Below, piece after piece: positions 25,620 through 34,623 of a DNA stretch of 64,000 nucleotides. Position 1 is the stretch's first letter. Each line of letters begins with the position of its first letter. Both the position numbers and the translations under genes were made by a program. Source of the DNA: Janibacter endophyticus (lineage in GTDB: Bacteria > Actinomycetota > Actinomycetes > Actinomycetales > Dermatophilaceae); NCBI RefSeq assembly GCF_016888335.1, contig NZ_JAFEJG010000004.1, positions 2,876,743 to 2,940,742 of the forward strand. Direction: 5' to 3'. The notes under the pieces are model-generated. The model ran no database searches and was not told the DNA's origin. It saw only the letters and a program-made list of their open reading frames with translations.

Positions 25620-28618
25620 CGGCCGACCTCCCTCGGGGGCACGCCCTCGGCGACGTGGTGCGTGCCGACGCCGACCCGGCGCTGCGCCTCGGCGCCGCTC
25701 CGCGACTCACCACGCACGGTGTCGAGCGGCCCGGCGAGCTCGCCCTCGACGCTCTCGTCGACGCGTTCCCTCGTCCACTCCTCGCCCGGCCGAGGTGCGT
25801 CACCCTCGCTCGTGCCGAGGAGGTTGACCGTGACGAGGACGAGACCGAGGACGGCGAGGTAGACGCCCACGTCGAAGACGATCGAGCTCGTCCAGCGCTG
25901 CCCGAGCGCCTCGCCGTGGAGCGGCTCGAGGAAGGCCCCCGCCGCCATCAGCCCCCAGATGCCGCTCCCGACCGCGACGACGACCCCGCCGCCGATGAGG
26001 TAGAGCGGCAGCCGCGGCGGGCCGATCTGGCGGTCCCGCGAGGTGGAGAGGTAGAGCAGGGCGACGATCGCAGAGGCGGCGAGCGCGGCGATGAAGCCCC
26101 CACCCGGCGCGTTGTGACCGCGCCAGAAGAGATAGACAGAGACGAGCCCGAGCACCGGGCCGGCGACCCGGACCATGAGCTGCAGGGCGACCGTGTTGGG
26201 CCACGCCTCGTGGATCGCCCGGTGAGCCGTCGTCCCCTCACCGGCCAGCGGAACCTCGGGGGGCGCCTCGTGCCAACGGTTCTTCTCCGGGGGCGGGTCG
26301 ATGAAGTCGTGCCGGACGCTCGAGAGCAGCGCGACGACCGCGACGCCGGCCATGCCGAGCACGGCGAGCTCGCCGAGGGTGTCCAGGGCGCGGAACTCGA
26401 CAAGGATCGTGTTGACGATGTTGGCCCCGCCGGTGATCCGCGGGCCCTCGGCGAGGTAGTACGTGCCGACCTCGGTGCGTGGCCGTCGGCTGGTCAGCGC
26501 CCAGGTCCCCAGGGCTACGGCCAGGCCGGTGACGAGGGAGAGCGCCACCCGTCCGGCGAGCACCCGGTCGCCGTCCCGACGGGCCGAGCCGAAGGCCTTC
26601 GGCAGCTTCTGCAGGACGAGCATGATGACGATGATCGTCAGGCACTCGACGAGGAGCTGGGTGAGGCCCACGTCCGGCGCGCCGAGCGCCATGATCTGCG
26701 CGGTGGCGAGGATGCCGACGCCGCTGAGGCACAGGGTGGCCGCCAGCCGCGAGCGGGTCACCGCGACGCCGATGGTCGCGAGCGTCACGAGCACGAGGAT
26801 GACGCCGTCGACCGGGCGGGACAACCCCGCCTTCAGCGGCGCAGCAGCGATGTCTTCGCGGACGACGAGCACCCCACCGAGGACGACGGCGGAGAGGGTC
26901 GCGAGGATGATCGCGGCGTGGCGGCCGGGGTGGTCTACCTGGGTGAGGGCGACGAGCCGCTCCCCCGCCCGGGTGGCGGTCCGGTCGAGCGTCGCCATGA
27001 CGCTCGCCCCGTCGGGGGTGAGCCGGCGGCCGTCGGCGAAGGGGGCGAGCGCGCGCCGCTGTGCGACGAGCAGACCTCCGAGGCCGAGCACCGCGAGGGT
27101 GACGAGCAGCTCGAGGGTCACCCCGTGCCAGAGGGCGAGGTGGGTGTCGTGCGCGGCTGCGTCGTGCGTGGCCGCGTGGGTGGCCGCACCGACGGGGCCG
27201 TCGAGGACACCGACGCCCAGGGCGAGCGGCAGGCCGACGACGATGGGCAGGGCCGCGGAGCCGATCATCACGCGTGAGACGGGACGAGGCTCCTTCTCCG
27301 GGTCGCCGTCGACCATGCCACCGAGGACGACCCGGCCGCAGTAGACGACGGTGAGCACCGCCGCGCCGGCTGCGACGGCGAGGGCGAGCAGTCCCACCCC
27401 TTCGCCCGCGGGAGCCTCTCGCAGCGCGGCGAAGATCTGCTCCTTGCTGATGAAGCCGAGCATCGGCGGGATGCCCGCCATCGAGGCGCAGCCGAGGACG
27501 AGCACGACGAAGCTGCCCGGCATCGCTCCGACGAGTCGGGGCACCCGACGCAGGTCGCGCGTACCCGATGCCGAGTCGATGACGCCGATCATCATGAAGA
27601 GGCCGGACTTGAAGAGCGCGTGCGCGATCGTGTGGAGCACCGCCGCAGCGAGCGCGAAGGTCGTGCCGATGCCGATCGCCGCCGTGATGAAGCCGAGCTG
27701 GCTCACCGTCGAGCACGCCATGAGCTTCTTGAGGTCACGCTGCCGGGCGGCGGCGAAGCCCCCGACGACAGCGGTGGCGAGCCCGCCGACGACGAGCAGG
27801 ACCTGCCAGGCCGGCACGTCGCGCAGCGCCGGGCTCATCCGGAGCATGAGGAAGATGCCGGCCTTGACGACCGCGGCGGCGTGCAGGTAGGCGCTCACCG
27901 GCGTGATCGCGGCCATCGCGTCCGGCAGCCAGACGTGGAAGGGGACCTGGGCGGACTTCGTGAACGCCGCGAGGGCGACGAGGACCGCGACGACGGTGGC
28001 GAAGGCCGGGTCGTCGGCCCACACCGGCGAGCCCAGGACCTCGGTGAGCGAGGTCGTCCCGAGGCGGCCGACGATCGCCGCGACAGCGGCGAGGAGGAAG
28101 AGCCCACCGACCCCGGTGATGAGCAGGGTGCGCATCGACGCCCCTTCGCCGGAGGTCCCGGAGCGCGCGATGAGGAGGAAGGAGGCCAGTGAGGTGAGCT
28201 CCCAGCAGATGAAGAGCACCACAAGGTCGTCCGCCAGCACGAGACCGACCATCGCCAGGGTGAAGGTCGTCATGAGCCAGTAGAAGCTCGTCTGCCTCCC
28301 TTCGCCGAGGTAGGCCGTCGAGTAGGCGAAGACGACCGCCCCGACGAGCAGGGCGATGGCGGCGAAGACGATGCCCAGCCCGTCGGCCCGCAGCGCGAGC
28401 GAGACGCCGAGCGAGGGCATCCACTCCCGCGCCCACGAGGGGGTCCGACCCGAGAGGACGGCATCCGCGACCGGTACGAGGAGCGCCGCCACCGCGACGT
28501 ACGCGGTGGCAAGCGGCCAGCCGGCGTGCCGGCCGAGCAGGCGGGTGAGGAGCGGGGTGAGGGCGACGATCGCCCCGAGGGCGAGGAGCGTCAGCGGCAG
28601 GGCGGCGTCGGTGCTCAT
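25616..28618 (-). CDS. mnhA: Mrp-type antiporter subunit A with fused B domain
   Basis: A 1000-residue first subunit. The N-terminal 500 residues are NuoL-like, with FICWELTSLASFLLI (helix 5 Glu) and FTKSAQVPFHVWLPDAM (helix 7 Lys). The C-terminal part carries the MnhB domain (GHNAPGGGFIAALAASAIVA), so no separate mnhB gene is needed. The ATG at 28618 was chosen because the sequence upstream is not membrane-like; longer frames reach to 28861. It heads the operon A(B)-C-D-E-F-G. A -10-like TAAGAT lies on the minus strand at about 28672-28677. Confidence 0.92.
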   Translation of the reverse strand: MSTDAALPLTLLALGAIVALTPLLTRLLGRHAGWPLATAYVAVAALLVPVADAVLSGRTPSWAREWMPSLGVSLALRADGLGIVFAAIALLVGAVVFAYSTAYLGEGRQTSFYWLMTTFTLAMVGLVLADDLVVLFICWELTSLASFLLIARSGTSGEGASMRTLLITGVGGLFLLAAVAAIVGRLGTTSLTEVLGSPVWADDPAFATVVAVLVALAAFTKSAQVPFHVWLPDAMAAITPVSAYLHAAAVVKAGIFLMLRMSPALRDVPAWQVLLVVGGLATAVVGGFAAARQRDLKKLMACSTVSQLGFITAAIGIGTTFALAAAVLHTIAHALFKSGLFMMIGVIDSASGTRDLRRVPRLVGAMPGSFVVLVLGCASMAGIPPMLGFISKEQIFAALREAPAGEGVGLLALAVAAGAAVLTVVYCGRVVLGGMVDGDPEKEPRPVSRVMIGSAALPIVVGLPLALGVGVLDGPVGAATHAATHDAAAHDTHLALWHGVTLELLVTLAVLGLGGLLVAQRRALAPFADGRRLTPDGASVMATLDRTATRAGERLVALTQVDHPGRHAAIILATLSAVVLGGVLVVREDIAAAPLKAGLSRPVDGVILVLVTLATIGVAVTRSRLAATLCLSGVGILATAQIMALGAPDVGLTQLLVECLTIIVIMLVLQKLPKAFGSARRDGDRVLAGRVALSLVTGLAVALGTWALTSRRPRTEVGTYYLAEGPRITGGANIVNTILVEFRALDTLGELAVLGMAGVAVVALLSSVRHDFIDPPPEKNRWHEAPPEVPLAGEGTTAHRAIHEAWPNTVALQLMVRVAGPVLGLVSVYLFWRGHNAPGGGFIAALAASAIVALLYLSTSRDRQIGPPRLPLYLIGGGVVVAVGSGIWGLMAAGAFLEPLHGEALGQRWTSSIVFDVGVYLAVLGLVLVTVNLLGTSEGDAPRPGEEWTRERVDESVEGELAGPLDTVRGESRSGAEAQRRVGVGTHHVAEGVPPREVGR

Positions 28619-28803
28619 GCACGCATCCCACGCGCGGACCTGGACCCCTGCACCGCGCCGACCATGGGGACATCTTACGGACGCACGGCGAGCGCCCACG
28701 GTCCCCCTCCCCCGATCTGGCTGCCGGGCGCCGGCCCGCAGGTAGGGTTGTCGCGACAGCAGGACGGGCCTGACCCGTCGACGCCTTCCTGAAGGAGAGA
28801 GTC

Positions 28804-29268
28804 GTGGGTACCTTCGACCGCCTCGACACCGACCGCAACGACCTCGCGGACCGTTCCGCACGCCGTCTCGTCGGCCGTCCTGCCGAGGGTGAGACCGAGC
28901 GCACCGTCGGCCAGCTCGTCGCCGACGCCAGCCACGACGTCTCGGCCCTGGTCCGCAGCGAGATCCAGCTCGCGAAGTCCGAGGTCACCGCGGGCCTGAA
29001 GATCGGCGGCAAGGGTGCCGGGCTGCTCGGCGGTGCGGGCTTCCTCGCCCTGCTCGGCTTGATCTTCCTCTTCCACACCCTCGCGCACACCCTCGACGTG
29101 TGGCTGCCGCTGTGGGCCGGCTACCTCATCGTCACGGTCCTCCTCTTCGCGATCGCGGGCGTCCTCGCTCTCCTCGGTGTCAAGGCCCTCAAGAAGGCCA
29201 AGCCCATGCCGGAGAAGGCGATCCGCAACGCGCAGGAGACCGTCGAGGCGATCAAGCCGGGCCGCTGA
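28804..29268 (+). CDS. Putative actinobacterial holin-superfamily membrane protein
   Basis: A 154-residue protein. It has a polar N-terminus with TVGQLVADASHDVSALVRSE, then two membrane helices (about residues 75-98 and 103-125) and a basic tail. This is the 'phage holin family' (superfamily III) layout common on actinobacterial chromosomes, where it is a cell-envelope protein of unknown job and not a phage gene. GTG at 28804 follows GAAGGAGAG. The stop codon overlaps the start of the hydrolase gene. Confidence 0.8.
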   Translation: MGTFDRLDTDRNDLADRSARRLVGRPAEGETERTVGQLVADASHDVSALVRSEIQLAKSEVTAGLKIGGKGAGLLGGAGFLALLGLIFLFHTLAHTLDVWLPLWAGYLIVTVLLFAIAGVLALLGVKALKKAKPMPEKAIRNAQETVEAIKPGR

Positions 29269-30188
29269 GCGCCCCCGACTCCTCGGCCGCCCTCGTCGAG
29301 GGGGCGTGGGAGCACCGGTTCGTCGCGGCGAACGGCGCCCGGTTCCACCTCGCCGTCGCGGGGCACGGGCCGCTCGTGCTGCTCCTCCACGGGTTCCCCG
29401 AGTTCTGGTGGACCTGGCGCGAGCAGATCCCTCGCCTGGCTGATGCGGGCTACCGCGTCGCCGCTCTCGACCTCCGCGGGTTCGGCGCGTCCGACAAGCC
29501 GCCCGGCGGGCATGACCCGCTGACCGTCTGCGACGACGTCGCCGCGGTGATCCGTTCCCTCGGCGCCGACGGCGCCGTCGTCGTCGGTCACGGGCTCGGC
29601 GGCAGCATCGCCTGGTCCATGCCTGGACTGCACCCCACCGTGACGAAGGGGGTGGCCAGCCTCGGCATGCCGCACCCGTCGGTCTTCCGCTCCGCCTCGT
29701 GGCGGCTGCGCCGTCAGCGACGCGCCAACAGCTACATCCGGGCGATGCAGACCCCCTTCGCCCCCGAGCGGGCCGCCCGCGGGACGGGCTCCGTGAGCCG
29801 TCACCTGCGGGCCTGGTCCGGGCCGGACCGGTCCTGGCTCACCCCCGAGGTGGAGACGCGGTGCGAGGAGATGATGTCGCTGCCCTTCGCCGCGCAGGCC
29901 GCGACCGAGTACTACCGGTGGATGGTGCGCTCCCGGGTGACCCTGAACGGGTGGCGGTACATGCACAAGGTGCGCCAGCCGATCACCGTGCCTGTCCTCG
30001 CCCTCCACGGGCAGGCCGACCCGGCCGTCCTCCCGTCGCTCGTCAACGAGAGCGCCCGCTACGTGCGGGGCCCGCTCCAGCTCGTCACGGTCCCCGGTGC
30101 GGGGCACTTCGTCCACGAGGAGCGGCCCGAGATCGTCACGGAGACGCTGCTCGCGTGGCTGCCGACGGTCGTCCCGCCGGCGCGCTGA
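29265..30188 (+). CDS. Alpha/beta hydrolase, epoxide-hydrolase-like
   Basis: A 307-residue hydrolase. LLLHGFPEFWWTWREQIPRL matches the epoxide hydrolase oxyanion region (HGFPE). The nucleophile elbow reads VVGHGLGGSIAW, where the residue between the Glys is His-Gly-Leu-Gly-Gly, so the usual Asp or Ser nucleophile is replaced by Gly. GAGHFVHEE carries the catalytic His. No ATG/GTG/TTG starts the frame near the right place; CTG at 29265 overlaps the upstream stop (CTGA) and is my best start. Position matches mycobacterial ephE. Lack of a nucleophile makes catalysis by the usual mechanism doubtful. Confidence 0.75.
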   Translation: MSAPDSSAALVEGAWEHRFVAANGARFHLAVAGHGPLVLLLHGFPEFWWTWREQIPRLADAGYRVAALDLRGFGASDKPPGGHDPLTVCDDVAAVIRSLGADGAVVVGHGLGGSIAWSMPGLHPTVTKGVASLGMPHPSVFRSASWRLRRQRRANSYIRAMQTPFAPERAARGTGSVSRHLRAWSGPDRSWLTPEVETRCEEMMSLPFAAQAATEYYRWMVRSRVTLNGWRYMHKVRQPITVPVLALHGQADPAVLPSLVNESARYVRGPLQLVTVPGAGHFVHEERPEIVTETLLAWLPTVVPPAR

Positions 30189-30884
30189 TCACAGGTCGTC
30201 GCTGCTCCGCTCGGCCCGGCGCTCGACGAACGGCCTGAGGTACTTCCAGGGCAGAGAACGGACGTGCTCCTCGTCCCAGGGCACGGTCTGGCCGGCCGCG
30301 TCGAGGAAGACCTCGAGCAGGTGCGCGGTGAACCCCCACACGAAGAGGCCGTGGACGTCGAAGCCGTAGCCCTCGTACTCGTCACCGACCCGGACGGTGA
30401 AGCGGCTGGCCGGGTCGACGAGGTCGGCGACGGCGACCCGCTCGATGCTCGCGACCTCGAAGGGGGAGGCGATGTGGAGGTCGTGCGGCTCACGCCACCA
30501 GGCGAGGACCGGGTAGACCGAGTTGCGGCTCGGCGAGAGGTAGAGCGGCGGGAAGACCCCGACGACGTCGACGCTCGCGGGGTCGAGGCCGACCTCCTCC
30601 TGCGCCTCGCGCAGGGCCGCCGTCGTCGCGTCCTCGCCGGGGTCGAGCCGCCCCCCGGGGAAGGAGACCTGCCCGGCGTGCGAGCTGAGGGCCGACCCGC
30701 GCTCGGTGAGGACGACCTCGACGACCGGGTCGGTCGGGTCCGACCCGGGGCGCTCGCCGAAGAGCATGAGGACCGCCGACTCGCGCTCGGCCTCCGGGGG
30801 CGGGGCGAACCGGGTGAACCAGTCGGGCAGGTCGCCGTGCAGCGCCGGGACGACGCCTGCGAGCCAGGGGGGCGGGGTGCTCAT
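30189..30884 (-). CDS. Nudix hydrolase, CoA-pyrophosphatase type
   Basis: A 231-residue Nudix protein. The box [20 protein letters not shown] followed by EVGL is intact. Upstream [13 protein letters not shown] matches the NuDiX CoA diphosphatase signature (LxxHxGQxxFPGG), so it probably cleaves coenzyme A or acyl-CoA into phosphopantetheine and 3',5'-ADP. ATG at 30884 overlaps the nth stop as ATGA, so the two are one transcript. In mycobacteria a thioredoxin-like gene and a serine protease gene lie in this interval; both are absent here. Confidence 0.88.
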   Translation of the reverse strand: MSTPPPWLAGVVPALHGDLPDWFTRFAPPPEAERESAVLMLFGERPGSDPTDPVVEVVLTERGSALSSHAGQVSFPGGRLDPGEDATTAALREAQEEVGLDPASVDVVGVFPPLYLSPSRNSVYPVLAWWREPHDLHIASPFEVASIERVAVADLVDPASRFTVRVGDEYEGYGFDVHGLFVWGFTAHLLEVFLDAAGQTVPWDEEHVRSLPWKYLRPFVERRAERSSDDL

Positions 30885-31600
30885 GCGTCCTTCTTCGGGG
30901 CGAGCTCGTACCTGAGCAGCTTCTCCGCCTTCACGGGGTCGGTCTCGCCGTCGCCGTACGACGGGCAGATCCGCGCGACGGGGCAGGCACCGCACGCCGG
31001 CCGACGCGCGTGGCAGGTGCGGCGGCCGTGGAAGATCAGGACGTGGCTGAGCATCGTCCAGTCCTTGCGGGGGAAGAGCGCGCCGACCTCGTGCTCGACG
31101 GTCACCGGGTCGGTCTCCTCGGTCCACCCGAGACGGCGGGCGACCCGGCCGAAGTGGGTGTCGACGGTGATCCCGGGGACCCCGAAGGCGTTGCCGAGCA
31201 CGACGTTGGCCGTCTTGCGGCCGACGCCCGGCAGCGTGACGAGCGCCTCGAGACGCCGCGGCACCTCACCGTGGTGGTCCGCGACGAGCGCCTGGCCGAG
31301 ACCGATGACCGAGCGGGTCTTGGCGCGGTAGAAGCCGGTGGGCCGCAGGATCTCCTCCATCTCCTCGGGCACGGCCGCCGCGAGGTCGGCGGCGGTCGGG
31401 TACCGGGCGAAGAGGGTCGGCGTCACCTTGTTGACCCCGACGTCGGTGGTCTGCGCGGAGAGGATCGTCGCGACGAGCAGCTGGAGCGGGGTCTCGAAGT
31501 CGAGCTCGCAGTGGGCGTAGGGGTAGCGCTCGTGGAGCAGGCGGTAGCCACGACGGGCGCGCCGCTTCAGCGCGAGGAGGCTGTCGCTGGGCTCAGGCAC
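30881..31600 (-). CDS. nth: Endonuclease III
   Basis: A 239-residue DNA glycosylase/AP lyase for oxidised pyrimidines. The helix-hairpin-helix [14 protein letters not shown] carries the catalytic Lys at about 129, and catalytic Asp is at about 147 in TVDTHFGR. The iron-sulfur motif C-X6-C-X2-C-X5-C is complete (about 196, 203, 206, 212). I start at GTG 31600, because a -10 (TAGTGT) ends 7 bases upstream, pointing to a leaderless mRNA; longer frames read through the divergent crp promoter. Confidence 0.93.
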   Translation of the reverse strand: MPEPSDSLLALKRRARRGYRLLHERYPYAHCELDFETPLQLLVATILSAQTTDVGVNKVTPTLFARYPTAADLAAAVPEEMEEILRPTGFYRAKTRSVIGLGQALVADHHGEVPRRLEALVTLPGVGRKTANVVLGNAFGVPGITVDTHFGRVARRLGWTEETDPVTVEHEVGALFPRKDWTMLSHVLIFHGRRTCHARRPACGACPVARICPSYGDGETDPVKAEKLLRYELAPKKDA

Positions 31601-31607
31601 AGTCCGC

Positions 31608-31613
31608 ACACTA
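31608..31613 (-). promoter_or_regulatory. -10 of leaderless nth mRNA
   Basis: On the minus strand TAGTGT lies 7 bases before the GTG at 31600. The nth and crp start codons are only 53 bases apart, so their promoters overlap. Confidence 0.6.
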
Positions 31614-31653
31614 CGGCCACGCCCGAGAAGGTGGCGTGGCACACTGTGGGCTT

Positions 31654-32331
31654 GTGGACCTCGAAGTAGTGCGACGCGCCCCTCTTTTCGCGACCCTCGA
31701 CGACGACTCGGCCCGCGAGGTCATGGCGTCCATGGACGCCGTGCGCATGGAGCGCGGCGACGTCCTCTTCCACGAGGGCGACCAGGGTGACCGGCTCTAC
31801 GTCATCACCGAGGGCAAGATCAAGCTCGGCTGCACGAGCACCGACGGCCGCGAGAACCTCCTCGCGATCCTCGGCCCCGGCGAGATGTTCGGCGAGCTGA
31901 GCCTCTTCGACCCCGGCCCGCGCACGGCGACCGCGACCGCGGTGGCCGAGACGCAGCTCATCGGGCTCGGCAACGATCAGCTCCGCCAGCTCCTTGGCAG
32001 CCACCCCCGCATCGCGGCGACCCTGCTCGCCGCGCTCGCCCGCCGTCTGCGGCGCACGAACGAGAACCTCGCCGACCTCGTCTTCACCGACGTCCCGGGC
32101 CGCGTCGCCAAGGCCCTGCTCGAGCTGAGCCAGCGCTTCGGCCGTCCGGTCGAGGAGGGCGTCTTGGTCGCCCACGACCTCACCCAGGAGGAGCTCGCCC
32201 AGCTCGTCGGTGCCTCCCGCGAGACGGTCAACAAGGCGCTGGCCGACTTCGCCACCCGCGGCTGGCTCCGCCTCGAGGCCCGCGCGGTGCTCCTGCTCGA
32301 CGTCGAGCGCCTCCGCCGCCGCGCCCGCTGA
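31654..32331 (+). CDS. crp: Crp/Fnr-family cAMP-responsive regulator (Crp/GlxR)
   Basis: A 225-residue global regulator. The cyclic-nucleotide pocket reads [20 protein letters not shown] (about residues 75-94). The helix-turn-helix is [20 protein letters not shown] (about 175-194). Length and sequence match the actinobacterial Crp (Rv3676)/GlxR group, encoded next to nth in mycobacteria as here. The GTG at 31654 gives the N-terminus [12 protein letters not shown] seen in relatives; GTG at 31636 would add six residues. It may regulate acs and the symporters, which is known for relatives but not shown here. Confidence 0.93.
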   Translation: MDLEVVRRAPLFATLDDDSAREVMASMDAVRMERGDVLFHEGDQGDRLYVITEGKIKLGCTSTDGRENLLAILGPGEMFGELSLFDPGPRTATATAVAETQLIGLGNDQLRQLLGSHPRIAATLLAALARRLRRTNENLADLVFTDVPGRVAKALLELSQRFGRPVEEGVLVAHDLTQEELAQLVGASRETVNKALADFATRGWLRLEARAVLLLDVERLRRRAR

Positions 32332-32332
32332 C

Positions 32333-33145
32333 CTAGGAGCGGGCGGTGAGATAGGCGAGCTGCGCCCGCACCGACATCGCTGCGGCCGACCAGACCGACC
32401 GGTCGACATCGGCGTAGACGATCTCGACGACCTCGTCGACCCCCTTCGCCCCTGACGCGAGCGCCGCCCGCACCTGCTCCAGCCGTTCCCTCCGGTGCAC
32501 CCGGTAGTAGTCGACCATCGCGGCCGCGTCCGGCACGACCGGGCCGTGCCCCGGCAGGATCGAGGTCACCTCTCCCCCGCCGGTGAGCGCCGCGATCCGC
32601 TCGAGCGAGGCGAGGTATGCCTCGAGCTCGCCATCGGGATGGGCCACGACCGTCGTCCCCCGCCCGAGGACCGTGTCACCCGTGAGGAGCGCGTGGTCCG
32701 CCGACAGCGCGAAGGACACCGAGTCCGACGTGTGCCCCGGCGTCGCGACGACGCGCAGGTCGACCCCGCCCGCGTCGAGCACGTCACCGTCGCCGAGGTC
32801 GTCGTGCCCGCCACCGACCGCCTGGACCGGCGCCCCGGTGAGCCGGGCCAGCCGCGGAGCGCCCTCGCTGTGGTCGAGGTGGCCGTGGGTGAGGACGATC
32901 CGGGTGACCCGTGCGCCCAGCCCCGCGACGTGGTCGACGACCCGCTGCTGGTGGGCCGGGTCGTCCTCGCCCGGGTCGATGACGAGCGCGCTGCTCGACC
33001 CGGGCGCCATGACGACCCAGGTGTTGGTGCCGTCGAGCGTCATCGGCCCGGGGTTGCCCTGGAGGAGGCAGTGGGCGTGCGGCGTCACCTGCCCTCCGGC
33101 CCACTGCCCGAAGGGGGCGGAGGGCTGGGGGGCAGGGGTGGTCAC
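32333..33145 (-). CDS. MBL-fold metallo-hydrolase
   Basis: A 270-residue metallo-beta-lactamase-fold protein. The metal-binding THGHLDHSEG is at about residues 83-92, a further His lies in ATPGHTSDS, Asp in LLTGDTVLG, and PGHGP closes the site. The C-terminal helical part matches the LACTB2-like group (Rv3677c), whose human member is an endoribonuclease; substrate unknown here. One base separates it from the crp stop. Its GTG/ATG start overlaps the next gene (33142). Confidence 0.88.
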   Translation of the reverse strand: MTTPAPQPSAPFGQWAGGQVTPHAHCLLQGNPGPMTLDGTNTWVVMAPGSSSALVIDPGEDDPAHQQRVVDHVAGLGARVTRIVLTHGHLDHSEGAPRLARLTGAPVQAVGGGHDDLGDGDVLDAGGVDLRVVATPGHTSDSVSFALSADHALLTGDTVLGRGTTVVAHPDGELEAYLASLERIAALTGGGEVTSILPGHGPVVPDAAAMVDYYRVHRRERLEQVRAALASGAKGVDEVVEIVYADVDRSVWSAAAMSVRAQLAYLTARS

Positions 33146-33957
33146 GGGAGCTCCACGCGGACGACCGGCCCGTCGGGGGTGTTGACGAAGACGGGCAGGA
33201 TCGCCGACGTCGGGGGGCGCTCGGCCATCGCCCGGGCGACGGACCCGGCCGCGGCGAGCTGCTCGAGGCAGACCCGGGTCGGCGGCATGACGAGCGCGTC
33301 GCCGGAGTCACCGGCGGCGAGCAGCTCCTCCGGCCGCACCCAGGCGGCGTGGTCGGCCTCCGAGGTCTCGCCGTCCGGCTCCTGGCCCGCGGGGACCTCG
33401 GCGAGGAAGAAGCGGGTGTCGAAGCGCCACGGCTCGGTCACGGGAGTGATCCAGTGCGCCCGGTAGGTCAGCAGGTCAGAGCGCAGCCGCAGTCCCGCGT
33501 CCCGGAGCACCTCGGCGAAGCTCAGCTCGCGCTCGACGAGCGCCTGGCGGCTGCGCGCGGCCGCCTCACGCCCACCGAGCCGCTCGACCGGGTCGCTGCC
33601 GTCCTCGGCGCCCGCGAGCAGCACACCGGTCTCCTCGAAGACCTCGCGCGCCGCGGCGGCGACGAAGCCGCGCACCTCGTCCTCCGGGCAGTCCATGACC
33701 TCGGACCACTCGGTCACCGACGGGCCCGCCCAGGGCAGGTCGTCGGAGGTGTCCCTCCCGTCGACCCCGCCACCCGGGAAGACGTGCACCGACGGGGCGA
33801 AGCTCATCGTGCCCACCCGGCGCAGCACGAAGACCTCGAGCCCGCCGATGCCGTCCCGCACGAGCATGACGGTCGACGCCGGCCGGAGCGGGGCGATCGT
33901 CTCCGGCTCGTCGAGCAGCCCGCGGTCGTGGACGACGGGGAAGTCCCGGGTCGTCAT
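33142..33957 (-). CDS. Nudix hydrolase
   Basis: A 271-residue Nudix protein. FPGGGVDGRDTSDD and AAREVFEETGVLL form a Nudix box split by an insertion of about 35 residues (about 64-115), the layout of the NUDT19/CoA-type RNA-independent group. Substrate not predictable. It overlaps both the MBL gene and the RidA gene by 4 bases, inside a leftward run DUF4177-ridA-nudix-MBL. Confidence 0.82.
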   Translation of the reverse strand: MTTRDFPVVHDRGLLDEPETIAPLRPASTVMLVRDGIGGLEVFVLRRVGTMSFAPSVHVFPGGGVDGRDTSDDLPWAGPSVTEWSEVMDCPEDEVRGFVAAAAREVFEETGVLLAGAEDGSDPVERLGGREAAARSRQALVERELSFAEVLRDAGLRLRSDLLTYRAHWITPVTEPWRFDTRFFLAEVPAGQEPDGETSEADHAAWVRPEELLAAGDSGDALVMPPTRVCLEQLAAAGSVARAMAERPPTSAILPVFVNTPDGPVVRVELP

Positions 33958-34421
33958 CGGACCCGGACGACGACCTCGACCTCGACGCTGGCGTCGAGCG
34001 GCAGCACTGCCACACCGACGGCAGAGCGGGCATGCAGCCCCGCGTCGCCGAAGACCTCGCCCAGGAGGTCGCTCGCCCCGTTGATCACGCCGGGCTGGCC
34101 GGTGAAGGACGGGTCGCTCGAGACGAAGCCGACGAGCTTGACGACCTGGACGATGTCATCGAGGTCGACGACGGAGCCGATGGCGGCGAGCGCGTTGACG
34201 ACGCAGGTGCGGGCCAGCGCCTGCGCGTCGGCGGGGGCGACGAGCCCGTCACCCTCGCCGACCTGCCCGGTGTGCGCCATGGCGCCGTCGACCATGGGCA
34301 GCTGCCCGGAGGTCCAGACGTGGTCGCCGTCGCGCACCGCGGGCTGGTAGGAGCCCGCAGGGGGCGCGACGGGCGGGAGCTCGAGGCCGAGCTCGCCGAG
34401 GCGGTCGGTGACGCGTCCCAT
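33954..34421 (-). CDS. RidA-family protein
   Basis: A 155-residue RidA/YjgF-family protein of the longer actinobacterial type (Rv3678c-like). Blocks include HVWTSGQLPMVDG, DIVQVVKLVGFVSS and ARSAVGVAVLPLDASVEVEV. RidA enzymes remove reactive enamine/imine intermediates; the Arg that binds the substrate carboxylate seems to be in HARSAVG. ATG at 34421 shares a base with the upstream stop (TGATG). Confidence 0.88.
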   Translation of the reverse strand: MGRVTDRLGELGLELPPVAPPAGSYQPAVRDGDHVWTSGQLPMVDGAMAHTGQVGEGDGLVAPADAQALARTCVVNALAAIGSVVDLDDIVQVVKLVGFVSSDPSFTGQPGVINGASDLLGEVFGDAGLHARSAVGVAVLPLDASVEVEVVVRVR

Positions 34422-34579
34422 CAGGCGCCCTTGGGCCGCTTGAGGTACGCGACGAGGCCGGATCCGTCGGGGCCGGTGACGACCTGGACGAGCTCCCAGC
34501 CGTCCTCGCCCCACTGGTCGAGGATCTGCTTGGTCGCATGGACGATGAGCGGCACGGTTGCGTACTCCCACTGAGTCAT
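34421..34579 (-). CDS. DUF4177 small protein
   Basis: A 52-residue protein not usually caught by ORF callers. It reads MTQWEYATVPLIVHATKQIL and continues DQWGEDGWELVQVVTG, ending KRPKGA. The WEY...LNxxGxDGWELV pattern is DUF4177. Mycobacteria have the same small gene (Rv3678A) at this place, which supports it. TGATG overlap with ridA. Function unknown. Confidence 0.88.
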   Translation of the reverse strand: MTQWEYATVPLIVHATKQILDQWGEDGWELVQVVTGPDGSGLVAYLKRPKGA

Positions 34580-34611
34580 GACGGCAGCCTAGCGACGAAC
34601 CGCCGGACCTC

Positions 34612-34617
34612 TACGCT
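34612..34617 (+). promoter_or_regulatory. -10 of leaderless arsA-like operon
   Basis: TACGCT ends 6 bases before the GTG at 34624, and no ribosome-binding site is present. Confidence 0.5.
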
Positions 34618-34623
34618 GCAGTC

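Noticed and set aside
28804..29268. Holin-like gene as sign of a prophage
   Set aside because: This holin-superfamily type is a normal chromosomal gene in actinobacteria and no phage genes are near.
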